Of a DNA stretch of 64,000 bases, positions 1-9,621 are shown one piece after another. Every line of letters begins with the position of its first letter. Position 1 is the stretch's first letter. This DNA comes from Persicitalea jodogahamensis (GTDB taxonomy: Bacteria > Bacteroidota > Bacteroidia > Cytophagales > Spirosomataceae), in the NCBI RefSeq assembly GCF_014651615.1, contig NZ_BMXF01000001.1:2389731-2453730 (forward strand). Direction: 5' to 3'. The notes beneath the pieces are model-generated. The model had not been told where the DNA came from. It saw only the letters and a list, made by a program, of their open reading frames with translations, and searched no databases. The translations under genes were made by a program, and so were the position numbers.

Positions 1-955
1 CGAAGCGCCCGGAAAGAAGCCCGGCCACTACGCAGGCCGGTCCCCCGACCATGATTACCAGAAACGAATAGAGCGGGACATTCAGGACCGTATCAGGATG
101 ACGAAGCTGGAAGGTGGCCAACATAAGGGGGACAAACGCCCAGAAGCTGTACAACTCCCACATATGCCCGAAATAACCCAGGGAGGCCGCGCGAAAACGG
201 GTATTCCTGAAAATGTCGACCATTGCCCCGAAACGAATCGCCTGCCCTTGTCCGGACTTCCAGAAAGGGCCATCGGGTACCAGCCATACCATAGCCAGGC
301 CACCCGCAAGCGACAGGGCAGAGGTGGCGTAAACCACACTTTGCCAGGGAAAAGCAAACGTGATCCCTTTCAGGAAATGGGGGAAGGCCGTTCCCAGCAC
401 CAGCGCCCCCACCAGGTACCCGAGTGATTTTCCCAAACCGTGCTGAAAATAGTCGGAGGCTATTTTCATGCCCACCGGATAAATACCCGCCAGAAAAAAT
501 CCGGTCAGAAACCTGAAAAACAAAATGACGCCCGGCGAGAATCCGGGAGCGGCCAGCGCCAGATTGAAGAGGGCCGCCAGCAAAGCACTGTCGAAGAATA
601 CCCGCGAGGGGGAAAAGCGATCGGCCACCCGAAAACTGGCATAGAAGAGGGTGCCCAGAATAAAGCCAAACTGTACCGCGCTTGTCATTTGGGCCAGGAA
701 ACCGGGGTCTGACGGGAGGTTTTTGACCAGATCGGGTAGAATAGCGTTACCCGCAAACCAAAGCGAAGTGCAGAAAAACTGCGCAAGTACGATGACGGGC
801 AGTACGGCTTTGAAGCTTTGCTTGGGCGTGGATTTACTAGTCAAAGTGCGGGCTCTTGCCAGGTATTTGAGGGTTTGCCGGGAAGGAGTGGTAAATTTAT
901 CTACTTTATCCTGGTACCGCAAGGCTGCTGAATCATTCGTCTGGGTTCCATCCAC
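1..955 (-). CDS. MFS permease, 3' end outside window
   Basis: An open frame of 318 codons runs leftward to the window edge without a stop, so the end of the gene is missing. After about 45 polar residues the translation is a run of hydrophobic helices (for example VLPVIVLAQFFCTSLWFAG and YSFLVIMVGGPACVVAGLL). The loop after helix 2 reads ADRFSPSR, like MFS motif A. This fits a 12-helix major facilitator carrier of the inner membrane. The substrate cannot be told. There is no ATG near the front: GTG at 955 is the first plausible start after an in-frame TAA, and TTG codons further in are alternatives, so the N-terminal tail is uncertain. Plus-strand frames over this stretch are shadows. Confidence 0.8.
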   Translation of the reverse strand, partial: MDGTQTNDSAALRYQDKVDKFTTPSRQTLKYLARARTLTSKSTPKQSFKAVLPVIVLAQFFCTSLWFAGNAILPDLVKNLPSDPGFLAQMTSAVQFGFILGTLFYASFRVADRFSPSRVFFDSALLAALFNLALAAPGFSPGVILFFRFLTGFFLAGIYPVGMKIASDYFQHGLGKSLGYLVGALVLGTAFPHFLKGITFAFPWQSVVYATSALSLAGGLAMVWLVPDGPFWKSGQGQAIRFGAMVDIFRNTRFRAASLGYFGHMWELYSFWAFVPLMLATFQLRHPDTVLNVPLYSFLVIMVGGPACVVAGLLSGRF

Positions 956-1073
956 TATTGAATCAGAAGGGTTGGGTACTTTTTATCAAGTGCAGAACTT
1001 GTCGTATTTTAGGGCATCCGGTACGGATAAGCTCCTTCCAATCAACTAATTTACTCAACTATCAAAATTCGTT

Positions 1074-1553
1074 ATGACTGCTTTAATGAACGCCGTAAAT
1101 AAAAATAACAGCACCCTGGTGCAGCAACTCATCCAGCAGGGGGCCGATGTCGACGAGCTGGACGCCAGCCGGGATGCCCCGCTGGTCATGGCTGCCTACA
1201 AGGGCTACAACGAAATCGTAAAACTACTGTTGGAAGCGGGGGCGGACGTTGGTGCCGTAGATCCGGGAATGAAAGCCACGGCTCTGCACGCAGCCTCCTA
1301 CGCCGGCCGGGCCGAAGCGGCCAAACTGCTGATCGACTACCAAATTGACATCAACAAGCAAGGGCCATATAACGGCTACACCGCCCTGCATGATGCTATC
1401 TGGCAAAACAACGTGGAGGTAGTTAAGGTACTTCTGGATGCTAACGCTGATCTGAACCTCAAATCCAACGACGGCAAGACTCCGCTGGATTTTGCCAGAT
1501 CAAAAAATCACAGGGAGATTGTCGGGTTGATTGAGGAGAAGTCGGGAAAATAA
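1074..1553 (+). CDS. Ankyrin repeat protein
   Basis: 159 residues made almost wholly of about five ankyrin repeats, the first and last incomplete. The consensus is easy to see: GADVDELD, EIVKLLLEAGADV, TALHAASYAGRAEAAKLLI, GYTALHDAIWQNNVEVVKVLL and GKTPLDFARSKNHREIVGLI. There is no signal peptide or membrane segment, so it should be cytoplasmic and bind a protein partner. No enzymatic domain is present. It is a single gene, convergent with the oxidoreductase to its right and separated from it by a two-way terminator; it diverges from the MFS gene. The ATG at 1074 is the only sensible start. The partner is unknown. Confidence 0.9.
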   Translation: MTALMNAVNKNNSTLVQQLIQQGADVDELDASRDAPLVMAAYKGYNEIVKLLLEAGADVGAVDPGMKATALHAASYAGRAEAAKLLIDYQIDINKQGPYNGYTALHDAIWQNNVEVVKVLLDANADLNLKSNDGKTPLDFARSKNHREIVGLIEEKSGK

Positions 1554-1593
1554 CTGATTTTACCCTCAGGTAAAACTCAGCCTAACGCACAAA

Positions 1594-1628
1594 AAAAGGA
1601 GGCTTCTGATGAACAGAAGCCTCCTTTT
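1594..1628. terminator. Bidirectional intrinsic terminator
   Basis: Perfect 15-bp stem: arm AAAAGGAGGCTTCTG at 1594-1608, 5-nt loop, matching arm at 1614-1628. There is an A-run on the left and a T-run on the right, so it can stop transcription in both directions. It serves the convergent ankyrin gene (+) and oxidoreductase gene (-). Confidence 0.9.
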
Positions 1629-1646
1629 CTCATATTCTGATTTTGC

Positions 1647-3056
1647 TTACAGCAGGTAGTACTCTTCCCAGCCTTTGCGTGGGGCGGCACCGGCGAGCAG
1701 GAAGTTAGCGAGCGGATTATTGGTGATCCGCTGCGTCTCCCGGTCAAACAGGAGTTTGGTGTTCAGCCGTTGGGCCAAAACCCCGAGGTTGAAGACCTGA
1801 CTCAGTGGGCCGGCGATCTCGAACGAAGAGCGGCATTTTTCCTCGCCTTTGCAGGCTTTCAGGAAGTTGGCGAAGTGGTTGGAAGGGCTCTCCGGCACTA
1901 CGGGCAACTTCGAGGCCAAATCTTTGGCTTTGTCTTCCGGAATAATCGACAGGGTACTTCCGTGCGATCCTCCCTTGAAAGTCAGCTCTTTGCTATAAAT
2001 GATTTTGCCCGGATTCAACTTTGATGGCTGAATTTTGCCATTGCTGGCGGGCGGGATATTCGGGTCCAGCTCCGATACGCCATAGCCATCCGGTACGCTA
2101 GGAATATTGTCCAGTCCATCGAACCAGTTGATTTCCATCGGTGGCATGTCGCCCCGCTTCGGGAACTTGAACGAGAGGGTGGTGGACATCGGGAAAAAGA
2201 ACGGGTTATGTTCTTTCAGCATCACCGCATCCACTTCATAGGGCAGTCCCAGATCCAGGAACTGGTGGGCCGTATCCATGATGTGTGCTCCCCAGTCGCC
2301 CAGGGCTCCCATCCCGAAGTCGTACCAGCAGCGCCACTGCCCGTTCACGAAGTCCTTTTGGTAGTCGTGCTCCTGGGCGGTCATCAGCCAGGTATCCCAG
2401 TCCAGCGTTTTGGGAATGGGCTCCGCCGCGGGGTAATGGGCCATATTGGAATCCCAGCCATGCCAGCGGCGGCGGCTGTTCATGTGAGCGGTCATGGAAG
2501 TCACGTCCTTGATAATCCCCGCATCTTTCCAGGCCTTGAACTGAAAGTAGTTGGCCTCCGAGTGTCCCTGATTCCCCATTTGGGTAGCTACCTTGTACTT
2601 TTTAGCCCCTTTCATCATCAGGTCGACTTCCTGGAAAGTGCGGGCCATAGGTTTCTCGACGTACACGTGCTTGCCCAGCGACATCGCCAGCATCGTAATC
2701 GGGAAGTGGGCAAAATCGGGTACGCCGACGCTTACGGCCTCGATTTTGCTGCCCATTTTGTCGAACATCTCCCGGAAATCCTGGAAGCGGGGTACATCGG
2801 GATGCATTTTCAGGACTTCCAGGGTATGCGGAGCGCCCATATCGACATCGCAGAACGCCACGATATTGGCCAGTCCGGTGGCGTACAGTGCTTTGGTGAT
2901 TTCACCGCCCCGGTTGCCAATCCCGCAGCAAGCCAGGTTGACCTTGTCGCTCGGGGCGACGTGGCCCAGTGATTTTCCTATCACCCGTGAAGGGACAACG
3001 GATATACCTGCGGCGGCTCCCAGAGCCCCCACTTTTACAAAGTTTCTTCTGTTCAT
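1647..3056 (-). CDS. Tat-exported Gfo/Idh/MocA oxidoreductase
   Basis: 469 residues. The N-terminus NRRNFVKVGALGAAAG is a twin-arginine signal, so the enzyme is exported folded with its cofactor. A Rossmann domain follows (GIGNRGGEITKAL, CDVD) with the family motif VEKPMARTF, where the lysine of EKP is the usual catalytic residue. The C-terminal part (WYDFGMGALGDWGAHIMD, then beta-sheet) is the substrate domain typical of secreted Bacteroidota members. Such enzymes act on sugars or polyols with NAD(P); the exact substrate cannot be read. It is monocistronic and ends at a strong two-way terminator. Length is normal for the exported group. Confidence 0.9.
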   Translation of the reverse strand: MNRRNFVKVGALGAAAGISVVPSRVIGKSLGHVAPSDKVNLACCGIGNRGGEITKALYATGLANIVAFCDVDMGAPHTLEVLKMHPDVPRFQDFREMFDKMGSKIEAVSVGVPDFAHFPITMLAMSLGKHVYVEKPMARTFQEVDLMMKGAKKYKVATQMGNQGHSEANYFQFKAWKDAGIIKDVTSMTAHMNSRRRWHGWDSNMAHYPAAEPIPKTLDWDTWLMTAQEHDYQKDFVNGQWRCWYDFGMGALGDWGAHIMDTAHQFLDLGLPYEVDAVMLKEHNPFFFPMSTTLSFKFPKRGDMPPMEINWFDGLDNIPSVPDGYGVSELDPNIPPASNGKIQPSKLNPGKIIYSKELTFKGGSHGSTLSIIPEDKAKDLASKLPVVPESPSNHFANFLKACKGEEKCRSSFEIAGPLSQVFNLGVLAQRLNTKLLFDRETQRITNNPLANFLLAGAAPRKGWEEYYLL

Positions 3057-3264
3057 GGTTTATTAATTGTGATTGCCTTTCAGGATAAAGACGATAAGCG
3101 GGGAGGCTTACCCTGTGATTTATGGCTTTATCATGGTTTGCAGGTCCTTTCTGGTGGCGTTCAAGGTGGCAACACATACAAAGCCACGCCGTTTCGTGAA
3201 CGGTTTGGGCCTGTAAAATAATCTTTTGACATTGGAGAATCAGTTCTCACTAAACAATGGACCC

Positions 3265-4029
3265 ATGCAAAAGCTACTGTTTGTTTTCGTGTTCAGCCTT
3301 GCACTAGTCAGCTGTAAGAAGGACGAAGTAGATCCGGTGGTCATTGATGTCACTGAATTGGAATTGCATTATGATGATGATTACCGGTTTGAACTCACGC
3401 AAAACGGCGAACGTATTTCATCGTCTGACTTCACCTGGAAATCCAGCAATGAGAAGGTCGGTACCATTGATGCCGACGGGATCTTCTTTGCTGAGCGAAT
3501 CGGTGAAACTACAATTACGGCCACTGACGGCACATCTACCCTGAGTAGCCTGGTGACCATCGTACCCTACAGCACCCTGGCCAAAGAGCCCGTTCTGGAC
3601 TGGGGGACGAACCGGGCGAATGTTGAAAGCAAAGAGCCCAGAGAACGTCAGAGTAGCGCAAATACCGTAAAGGATGGCGTGGTAACGCAGGAAGTTTCCT
3701 ACAAATCTGCCAACGAGAAGCTCAGGGAGGTAGTTTACGTTTTTGAGGATGATAAGTTGACCACAGCAGCATTGCTGCTGGCCAATACCCAGGACGTAGC
3801 CGCTGAGTCGATTATCTTCCTGGAAGAGCGTTACAGTTTTGTAAAAAATGAAGACAACATATTTATTTACAGCGATCCGGAGAAAGCTACCGTGGGTCTG
3901 CAAGTCCATGAAACAATCGGGCTGATTGTGATCTACCTCCCGTACAAGAGTGGCGGAAGGCTGAGTACTGAAAGTGATGATTTCAAATCGCTCTTTCTGG
4001 CGGAGGTAAGACGCCTGGAGCAACGCTGA
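3265..4029 (+). CDS. Lipoprotein with Ig-like (Big2-type) N-terminus
   Basis: The open frame extends to 3226, but the ATG at 3265 gives a clean lipoprotein signal (MQKLLFVFVFSLALVSCKKDE, lipobox LVSC), so that start is chosen; the protein is then 254 residues. The first about 90 mature residues read like a bacterial Ig-like group 2 domain (SSDFTWKSSNEKVGTIDADGIFFAERIGETTITA). The rest, rich in charged residues, is not recognised. It is probably anchored in the outer membrane. It stands alone, convergent with the hydrolase at 4126-5061. No catalytic motif is seen and no function is proposed. Confidence 0.8.
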   Translation: MQKLLFVFVFSLALVSCKKDEVDPVVIDVTELELHYDDDYRFELTQNGERISSSDFTWKSSNEKVGTIDADGIFFAERIGETTITATDGTSTLSSLVTIVPYSTLAKEPVLDWGTNRANVESKEPRERQSSANTVKDGVVTQEVSYKSANEKLREVVYVFEDDKLTTAALLLANTQDVAAESIIFLEERYSFVKNEDNIFIYSDPEKATVGLQVHETIGLIVIYLPYKSGGRLSTESDDFKSLFLAEVRRLEQR

Positions 4030-4125
4030 TTCCCGTAAGGAATAACACCCGTCAAATCTTGTTCATAGCAGGGGGGGGCGAACAGAAAACGGGGCATCTG
4101 AACTACCCGTTATTTCCGGCAGCTA

Positions 4126-5061
4126 CTATTCCTGTTGTAGCAGCCATTTTATCAACTCATCATCATCGACGATACTCCACGAATGGGGGTGCCTTACATT
4201 GTGTGGTTTCCTGAACCCTCTATCCTGGGTGGTTATCAAGGTCGCGGTGGCATTTCCAAGTCTGTTCAGTTCATTAATCATCGCTGAGCATTCTGTGACG
4301 TTGATGCCGGTCAAGTCTGCTCCACGCTCTTTTATCCACCAGTTGATGTCCGGTTCTGCATAAATTCTTATCGGTACATGTATCAATTTCTTGATGGCGT
4401 TTTGGGTTGTGTCTGAATAGGAGTAAGGAGAGAGTTGGTAGTAACCAGACAGATGCGTTGCCGGAGTTCCGCCAGTTTCTTTTTCAAGCCGGTCAATCAT
4501 ATACAGGTTCTCAGGGTTGGCATTGCCTGCTCTGGACAGTCTTATATCCCTTTTCGCCGAGTTATAAAATCTTTCGAAGTCGAGTGGTGGATCGATGGCA
4601 AAAACCGCACTTGGTTTTTCGATTGAATTTTCTGCGTACTTAATAGCACAACTCCCGCCGATTGAAAATCCTCCAACGTAAAATCTCTGGTCGCTAAGCG
4701 TATGTTTAGACCTCACATCTTTCAGCATAGTGGTGAATGTCCGCTGGCTTAAACTGTCCACGCCAAACGAAAGTACCCCATCCTGGAAAGTCGGTATAAC
4801 TGTCAAAATCCCATTCAGGGCTAATTTCTCAGGCAATTCAGTTTGTGTCAGTACTGCCTCGGCTGTTTCTCCAAAACCCGGTACCAAGGCTATGTACCCT
4901 TTCCACGGTAGTCGGGGTGGAGATAGCAGCACGTAGTAATTTTTTGTCGAGTCGCCTTCCTCAAGATATACTTTCTCTATTTTGATTTTATCCGCTACCT
5001 GCCCATTGCAGAATGTGACAAGGAACGAAAGGATTGATATAGTGAGAATTGTTCTACGCAT
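4126..5061 (-). CDS. Secreted alpha/beta hydrolase
   Basis: 311 residues starting with a signal peptide (MRRTILTISILSFLVTFCNGQ). The fold is shown by an oxyanion region (LVPGFGET), the nucleophile elbow GFSIGG (G-x-S-x-G) and a late histidine in RHPHSW as likely catalytic base. An acidic partner may be in AEPDINWW. Cysteine in the signal could make it a lipoprotein, but the context is not a clear lipobox. Substrate unknown; a serine esterase or peptidase role is inferred from fold only. It is convergent with the lipoprotein at 3265-4029 and diverges from the M28 peptidase gene to its right. Confidence 0.8.
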   Translation of the reverse strand: MRRTILTISILSFLVTFCNGQVADKIKIEKVYLEEGDSTKNYYVLLSPPRLPWKGYIALVPGFGETAEAVLTQTELPEKLALNGILTVIPTFQDGVLSFGVDSLSQRTFTTMLKDVRSKHTLSDQRFYVGGFSIGGSCAIKYAENSIEKPSAVFAIDPPLDFERFYNSAKRDIRLSRAGNANPENLYMIDRLEKETGGTPATHLSGYYQLSPYSYSDTTQNAIKKLIHVPIRIYAEPDINWWIKERGADLTGINVTECSAMINELNRLGNATATLITTQDRGFRKPHNVRHPHSWSIVDDDELIKWLLQQE

Positions 5062-5289
5062 CGGGATGATCTAAGTACTTTGGTGCTTTCAAAAACGAAG
5101 AGAAGCAGTAGCAGCGCGCTGCCGTCGCACGAAAGGGCCGCTTAAAAAAAAGGCTCCCTATTTTCACTTCTACCGGAGTTTATAAATTCGCGGATGATTT
5201 TCTGTTATTTTCGGAGAATCGCTTCCGAATCCCGTGCTTACCAGCGCGGGATTTTTATTTTTACGGATAAACCAAAACCACCTGCAACG

Positions 5290-6675
5290 ATGATGAAACC
5301 CTACCTCCTTATTTTGCTGATATTGACCGGTACTTTGCCCACCGCTCAGGCTCAGACGCCCTATCAAACCGACTCTATTTTCATCAAAAAGATTTTCGAT
5401 GAAGCTCTGGCGAACGGAAAATCCTACGAGTGGCTGCGGGTACTTACGACCCAGATCGGCGGCAGACTTAGCGGGTCCGAAGGAGCCGCGAAGGCGGTGA
5501 CGTACACCTAGAAAGTAATGGAGGAAGAAGGCTTTGACAACGTGTTCCTGCAAAGTACCCAGGTACCGCATTGGGTGCGGGGAGCCTCCGAACAGGCCTA
5601 TTTTCAATCGGGAAATACCAAGGTGGAAGTACCCATCGCCGCCCTGGGTGGCTCGGTGGCCACCCCTGCGTCAGGCGTAAAAGCGGGAATCATTGAAGTA
5701 CGGAATTTTCAGGAACTACGCGCTTTGGGGAAAGACAAGGTAGCCGGAAAGATCGTTTTCTACAACCGTCCCATGGATCCAACGGAGCAAAGTACCTTCG
5801 ACGCCTACCGGGGAGCGGTGGATCAACGCGGCAATGGGGCCACGGAAGCCGCCAAACTGGGGGCCGTGGGGGCCATCGTTCGCTCCATGACCACCCGGAT
5901 GGATGATTTTCCGCATACCGGCGGCATGCGCTACGGGACGGGCGTTCCACTGATCCCGACGGCCGCCATCAGTACCAACGGCGCCGAGCTGCTCAGCAAG
6001 GCGATCAAAACTGATCCTTCGACCCAGTTTTATTTCAAACAAAACTGCGAAACCCTACCCGATGCTCCGTCGCACAACGTAATCGGTGAGCTCAAAGGAA
6101 GTACCGGGGCGGGCGAACTCATTGTGGTAGGCGGTCACCTCGATTCCTGGGACCTGGCCCAGGGCGCGCACGATGATGGCACCGGGTGTGTCCAGGCTAT
6201 TGAAGCGTTGCGAATTCTTAAAACCCTCGGGTACTCGCCCAAACGAACGTTGCGGTCGGTGATGTTTATGAACGAGGAAAACGGCCTGCGGGGCGGGGTT
6301 ACCTACGCGGACTCCGCCAGAAAGAAGCAGGAAGTCCACCTGGCCGCCATTGAATCAGACCGCGGTGGTTTTACGCCTTTGGGTTTCGGGATCGTGGGTA
6401 CGCCTGCCCGGAAAGCCAGGATTCAGTCGTGGCAGCCCTTGTTTGCGACCTATGGCATCCACGAAATTGGTCCCGGTGGAGGAGGAGCCGATATTGGTCC
6501 TCTGGGACAGCAGGGAGCGACACTTCTGGGCCTGATCCCTGACTCTCAGCGGTACTTCGACTACCACCACGCGGCTTCTGACACCTTCGATGCTGTGAGC
6601 AAGCGGGAACTCGAAATGGGAGGAGCCGCCATGGCGGCAATGATTTACCTCATTGATAAGTATGGGCTGGATTAG
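5290..6675 (+). pseudogene. M28 carboxypeptidase Q-like gene with in-frame amber codon
   Basis: One reading frame encodes a secreted zinc carboxypeptidase/aminopeptidase of about 461 residues, broken by a single TAG at 5509-5511. Before it: signal peptide and GRLSGSEGAAKAV. After it, in the same frame: EEEGFDNVFLQ, an intact PA-like insert, and the M28 metal site VVGGHLDSWDLAQGAHDDGTG, NEENGLRGG and the late YHHAASDTFD, which together supply the H-D-E-E/D-H ligands. Nothing else is damaged. Homologues usually have lysine or glutamine here, so one base change explains it. Re-initiation at ATG 5518 would give a catalytic part without signal peptide. Pseudogene, recent mutation and base-calling error cannot be told apart here. 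Confidence 0.8.
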
Positions 6676-6771
6676 CCCCCGATCCGGTAACAGAATGGGC
6701 GCTCTGTCGCAGCTGGGGGTGATTACGTGGCAGGGTATACGTAGTACGAATGAATCGCTTTACTTGCTAAG

Positions 6772-6802
6772 GTCGGTGTTGGTAAGTAATACCAACACCG
6801 AC
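6772..6802. terminator. 13-bp hairpin between convergent genes
   Basis: Arm GTCGGTGTTGGTA at 6772-6784, 5-nt loop, perfect complement at 6790-6802. It lies between the M28 gene (+) and the lipoprotein gene (-). It lacks a clear T-run on either side, so it may act as a weak or factor-dependent terminator. Confidence 0.55.
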
Positions 6803-6842
6803 TCTTGCCGTTGGCAGCGCCAAACCCTGTATTTCCAACGGG

Positions 6843-7448
6843 TCATTGCTTATCATATACGAGCTGCATCGTATTTTCACCTGAGACTGAGTTCGCATTG
6901 ACCTGGACAGAGATAGACTGTCCCTCGTTGATCAACTTCCAAACCTCTGTTACATTAACAGCTACTTCCTTACCATAGGTATCAAAGGTTCTGGCCGAGA
7001 AAACCCTCATCGTTTGGCCATCGTCTGACCACCGTGCGGTAGACCTCTCCCGTGGGATTCCGACCACAAGAGCTTCCCTTTCTTTTTCGTCGAAGAGCAG
7101 TTTCTCTTGTCTCGGAACCAGCTCGCCATCAACAGACGGGCTAGTTACGTCCAAAGTTAGAAAACCGGCCTCTTCGGCTATTTTCATGGTAGTTGATCTT
7201 ACATGATCTTGCCCGCCGAAAATACAAATAGGAAAGTTTCCAATTTGGTCACTTTTCAACTCATTGAATTTCCATACCCCAGAAAAATCGGCGCGATTGG
7301 CGGTCGCATTGGGTAGTCGGTAAGAGGTGACTACGACGTTGGTTTCGGCCCGGGTAGCAGCTTTTGGCAGATCCGAATTGTTTTGCCCTTTACCGATAGT
7401 GCAGGAAACAAATAGCAACAAAGCGTATACGGGTAGGTGTTTCATCAT
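6843..7448 (-). CDS. Lipoprotein of unknown function
   Basis: 201 residues from the ATG at 7448, chosen over an upstream start at 7472 because it puts a signal directly at the N-terminus (MKHLPVYALLLFVSCTIG, lipobox FVSC). The mature part contains FSGVWKFNELKSD and SARWSDDGQTMRVFSARTFDTYG, a beta-rich pattern seen in small Bacteroidota lipoproteins with a lipocalin-like outline; that is only an impression. There is no catalytic motif. It is a single gene with a possible promoter -7 element (TATGTTTG on the minus strand, 7477-7470) about 20 nt upstream. Confidence 0.7.
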   Translation of the reverse strand: MMKHLPVYALLLFVSCTIGKGQNNSDLPKAATRAETNVVVTSYRLPNATANRADFSGVWKFNELKSDQIGNFPICIFGGQDHVRSTTMKIAEEAGFLTLDVTSPSVDGELVPRQEKLLFDEKEREALVVGIPRERSTARWSDDGQTMRVFSARTFDTYGKEVAVNVTEVWKLINEGQSISVQVNANSVSGENTMQLVYDKQ

Positions 7449-7472
7449 TTTTATATTTAAGGATTTCAACAA

Positions 7473-7883
7473 ACATACAAATCATTGTCCCTGATTTTGG
7501 TTAATGACTTGTCAAAGAATGTAAACGATATGTAAAAGTTGTCTGAGAGAAACCGGAAAGGCATGATTCACACTTGAAATGGCTTGGACTATTATTATGC
7601 TTATCCTTGCCGAGTCGCATTTGCCTCACAAAGCAGTAATAGCCAGGTGGGTGTTTCACCAAAGGATTAGCTTTTGAATGGTCTGATTCAAAGATTGCTG
7701 CCCGATGCAGAAAGTTGCACAGAGTTAGGGATAGTTTTTAAAAGACTGGCTTGGATTATTGAAAAGTGTCAGAGAGTACTAGCTTTCCGACAGATGTCGA
7801 GCTCGCTTTGATTTGGCATCATAATATGAGGTGCCACCCAAATTGTAAACTTGGACATTTTAGGGATACCTGATTGAAACAAA
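7473..7883. other. Gene-free stretch
   Basis: About 410 bases, more AT-rich than the flanks, between two leftward genes. Beyond the possible -7 element TATGTTTG (minus strand, 7470-7477) for the lipoprotein gene, no open frame, hairpin or repeat stands out. Confidence 0.5.
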
Positions 7884-9146
7884 TTATTTGAAAGGGAAGG
7901 CTAAGGTAACAATACCCCAGCTGTGAGTGCGGATGAATGTAGGATACTGGATTTCAGCTGTACGTTGCTTGATAGAAACAGATACTTGGAAGTTATCCAG
8001 TGACACGAGTTCTTTTTGAGCATTATCACTATTGTCTTTTGTTACCTTACGGGTTCGGCTGACAGTTAAGCCGTACTCGAATTCTGCCACAAAGGAGCTC
8101 ATAAATTTGGGATCAAGGGCATACCCGGATGGTACCCCGTGCTGGCCATGAATGAGGACATTACGGGCAAACAACCTGGGAGATGCGTTGGCAAATAAAT
8201 AGACCTCCCAGACCGGCATCTGGACCACTGGGTTTTCATCTAAAACAGTTACCTCATTATTTTTATCGACATAGCCCAGAATGGTGTTCTGACCTTTGCT
8301 AAAATTCAGGAAGTCAATCATTCCCAAACGAGCGCCGATATTTGCGCCTAAATAGGTATAATACCCTAAGGCAGATTCTACACCGTACGTGGCGTCCCAT
8401 CGAATACGCTTTCGGTAGAAATCTAAACCTTCCCGTTGACGTGCCGCATCAAACTTCTTGGTGCGTACTGGAGCCTTGAAATTGTTCTGAAGCAGGAAGG
8501 CAAAGTTACCACCTTTGGAAATCTGACTATCCCATCCAAGTGGTATACCTCGTCCCTGAAACAAATTCACGTGTGCGAAACTCTGGAATTCGCGACCCAC
8601 GTTCGTGCCCAAAAGGCCGAACACCATTGACCAAGAACGCACGCTACGGTAGACCCGTCTGACCCGGGTTGTCTGTAAGTATAGAACATTGGAGTATGGG
8701 CGGTCACCGTATTCGGGTAAGTGTGCCCGAAGGTTTAGGGGAGTAAAGGCCGTTACGCCAAAGCCTATGGTGGAGGGCAAATCTTGGGAGCTATTTTCTG
8801 GATATGAAGTCAACAAGTCGTTCAATCTATAAAACAAATTTAGGGGGGCAAATAAAAAGTTGGTCTTCTCTTGGAAAAGTTGCGAATATGAGAAGCCAGT
8901 GCCCTGGGTATAGTTGCGGTCTTGATTATCCAAAAAATCGACGAAGAAATCCTGATCGATCTGAATGGCCAAGGTACCTATGGGTTTACCTTCATATTGA
9001 AAGTACCTGCTAACGGAGCCAGGGTTTATGGCTGAATCCGGAGGGACGGATGAAGCTTCTACCACATTTGCTAAGCTTCCGGAATCAGGCTGAGCCTGGG
9101 AAAGGTTACACATTATAATTAATAAAAGTAAGGAATAATGTTTCAT
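7884..9146 (-). CDS. LpxR-like outer-membrane lipid A deacylase family protein
   Basis: 420 residues with signal peptide (MKHYSLLLLIIMCNLSQAQ). The body alternates polar and hydrophobic residues as in an outer-membrane beta-barrel and ends in an aromatic/hydrophobic strand (FPFK). Key likeness to the LpxR/DUF2219 family: an N-terminal QIDQDFFVDFLDNQDRNYTQGTG segment, matching the family's 'ND..D..YTNG' start, and later GLLGTNVG and GIPLGWDSQI. LpxR removes the 3'-acyloxyacyl group of lipid A in the outer membrane. The first Asn of the family's ND pair appears as Asp here, so activity is not assured. It is the last gene of a three-gene operon; its start overlaps the preceding stop by 4 nt (ATGA). 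Confidence 0.65.
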   Translation of the reverse strand: MKHYSLLLLIIMCNLSQAQPDSGSLANVVEASSVPPDSAINPGSVSRYFQYEGKPIGTLAIQIDQDFFVDFLDNQDRNYTQGTGFSYSQLFQEKTNFLFAPLNLFYRLNDLLTSYPENSSQDLPSTIGFGVTAFTPLNLRAHLPEYGDRPYSNVLYLQTTRVRRVYRSVRSWSMVFGLLGTNVGREFQSFAHVNLFQGRGIPLGWDSQISKGGNFAFLLQNNFKAPVRTKKFDAARQREGLDFYRKRIRWDATYGVESALGYYTYLGANIGARLGMIDFLNFSKGQNTILGYVDKNNEVTVLDENPVVQMPVWEVYLFANASPRLFARNVLIHGQHGVPSGYALDPKFMSSFVAEFEYGLTVSRTRKVTKDNSDNAQKELVSLDNFQVSVSIKQRTAEIQYPTFIRTHSWGIVTLAFPFK

Positions 9147-9613
9147 AATCTGGTGAGAATAAAAGTGGCTTGTTTATATTTGGCATTTGCATTGATCTTA
9201 TCGTTGGTATGTAGAAGTTCAATATCTAGAAGCGTAAGCCTAAAACCTTTTAAGAGGACGCTATTTTTAAGAAGATCAGCCGGGAATATCGGACTTTGGA
9301 TCTCATTATTTACGATTTCACCAAGGTAGAGGGGTTGGTTGTTAACTCTAAGTTCTACATAATAGCTATTTTGGGGAGTAAGGCAGGCCGTACACCGCAG
9401 GTCAACAACATCCGTAAGGACGAATCTGAAACTACTGCCATCTGAGACTGCAAAAACAGCTGTGTCAGGCTGGTTTACCGGAATGGAATACCTTGGTGTG
9501 TTGCGCAGACCAAATGGCTCATTAAGCTTTATTTGGAGTGGTGGGTTTTCGAAATCTTTATTGCTGCAGCCTATGCAGACCAAGAGGAATAGGTACAATG
9601 TTAGCCTTTTCAT
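9143..9613 (-). CDS. Small lipoprotein in protease/LpxR operon
   Basis: 156 residues with a lipoprotein signal MKRLTLYLFLLVCIGCSNKD (lipobox CIGC). The mature part looks beta-rich and holds one CxxC pair (LRCTACLTP), which could form a disulfide. No family is recognised. It overlaps the barrel gene downstream by 4 nt and starts 8 nt after the protease stop, so the three are almost certainly co-transcribed and translationally linked. A helper or anchoring role for the barrel or protease is a guess from position only. Confidence 0.7.
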   Translation of the reverse strand: MKRLTLYLFLLVCIGCSNKDFENPPLQIKLNEPFGLRNTPRYSIPVNQPDTAVFAVSDGSSFRFVLTDVVDLRCTACLTPQNSYYVELRVNNQPLYLGEIVNNEIQSPIFPADLLKNSVLLKGFRLTLLDIELLHTNDKINANAKYKQATFILTRL

Positions 9614-9621
9614 AGGTGTAT

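Noticed and set aside
98-1049. Three plus-strand open frames over the first kilobase
   Set aside because: They are shadows of the MFS gene on the minus strand, whose translation is clearly a membrane carrier.
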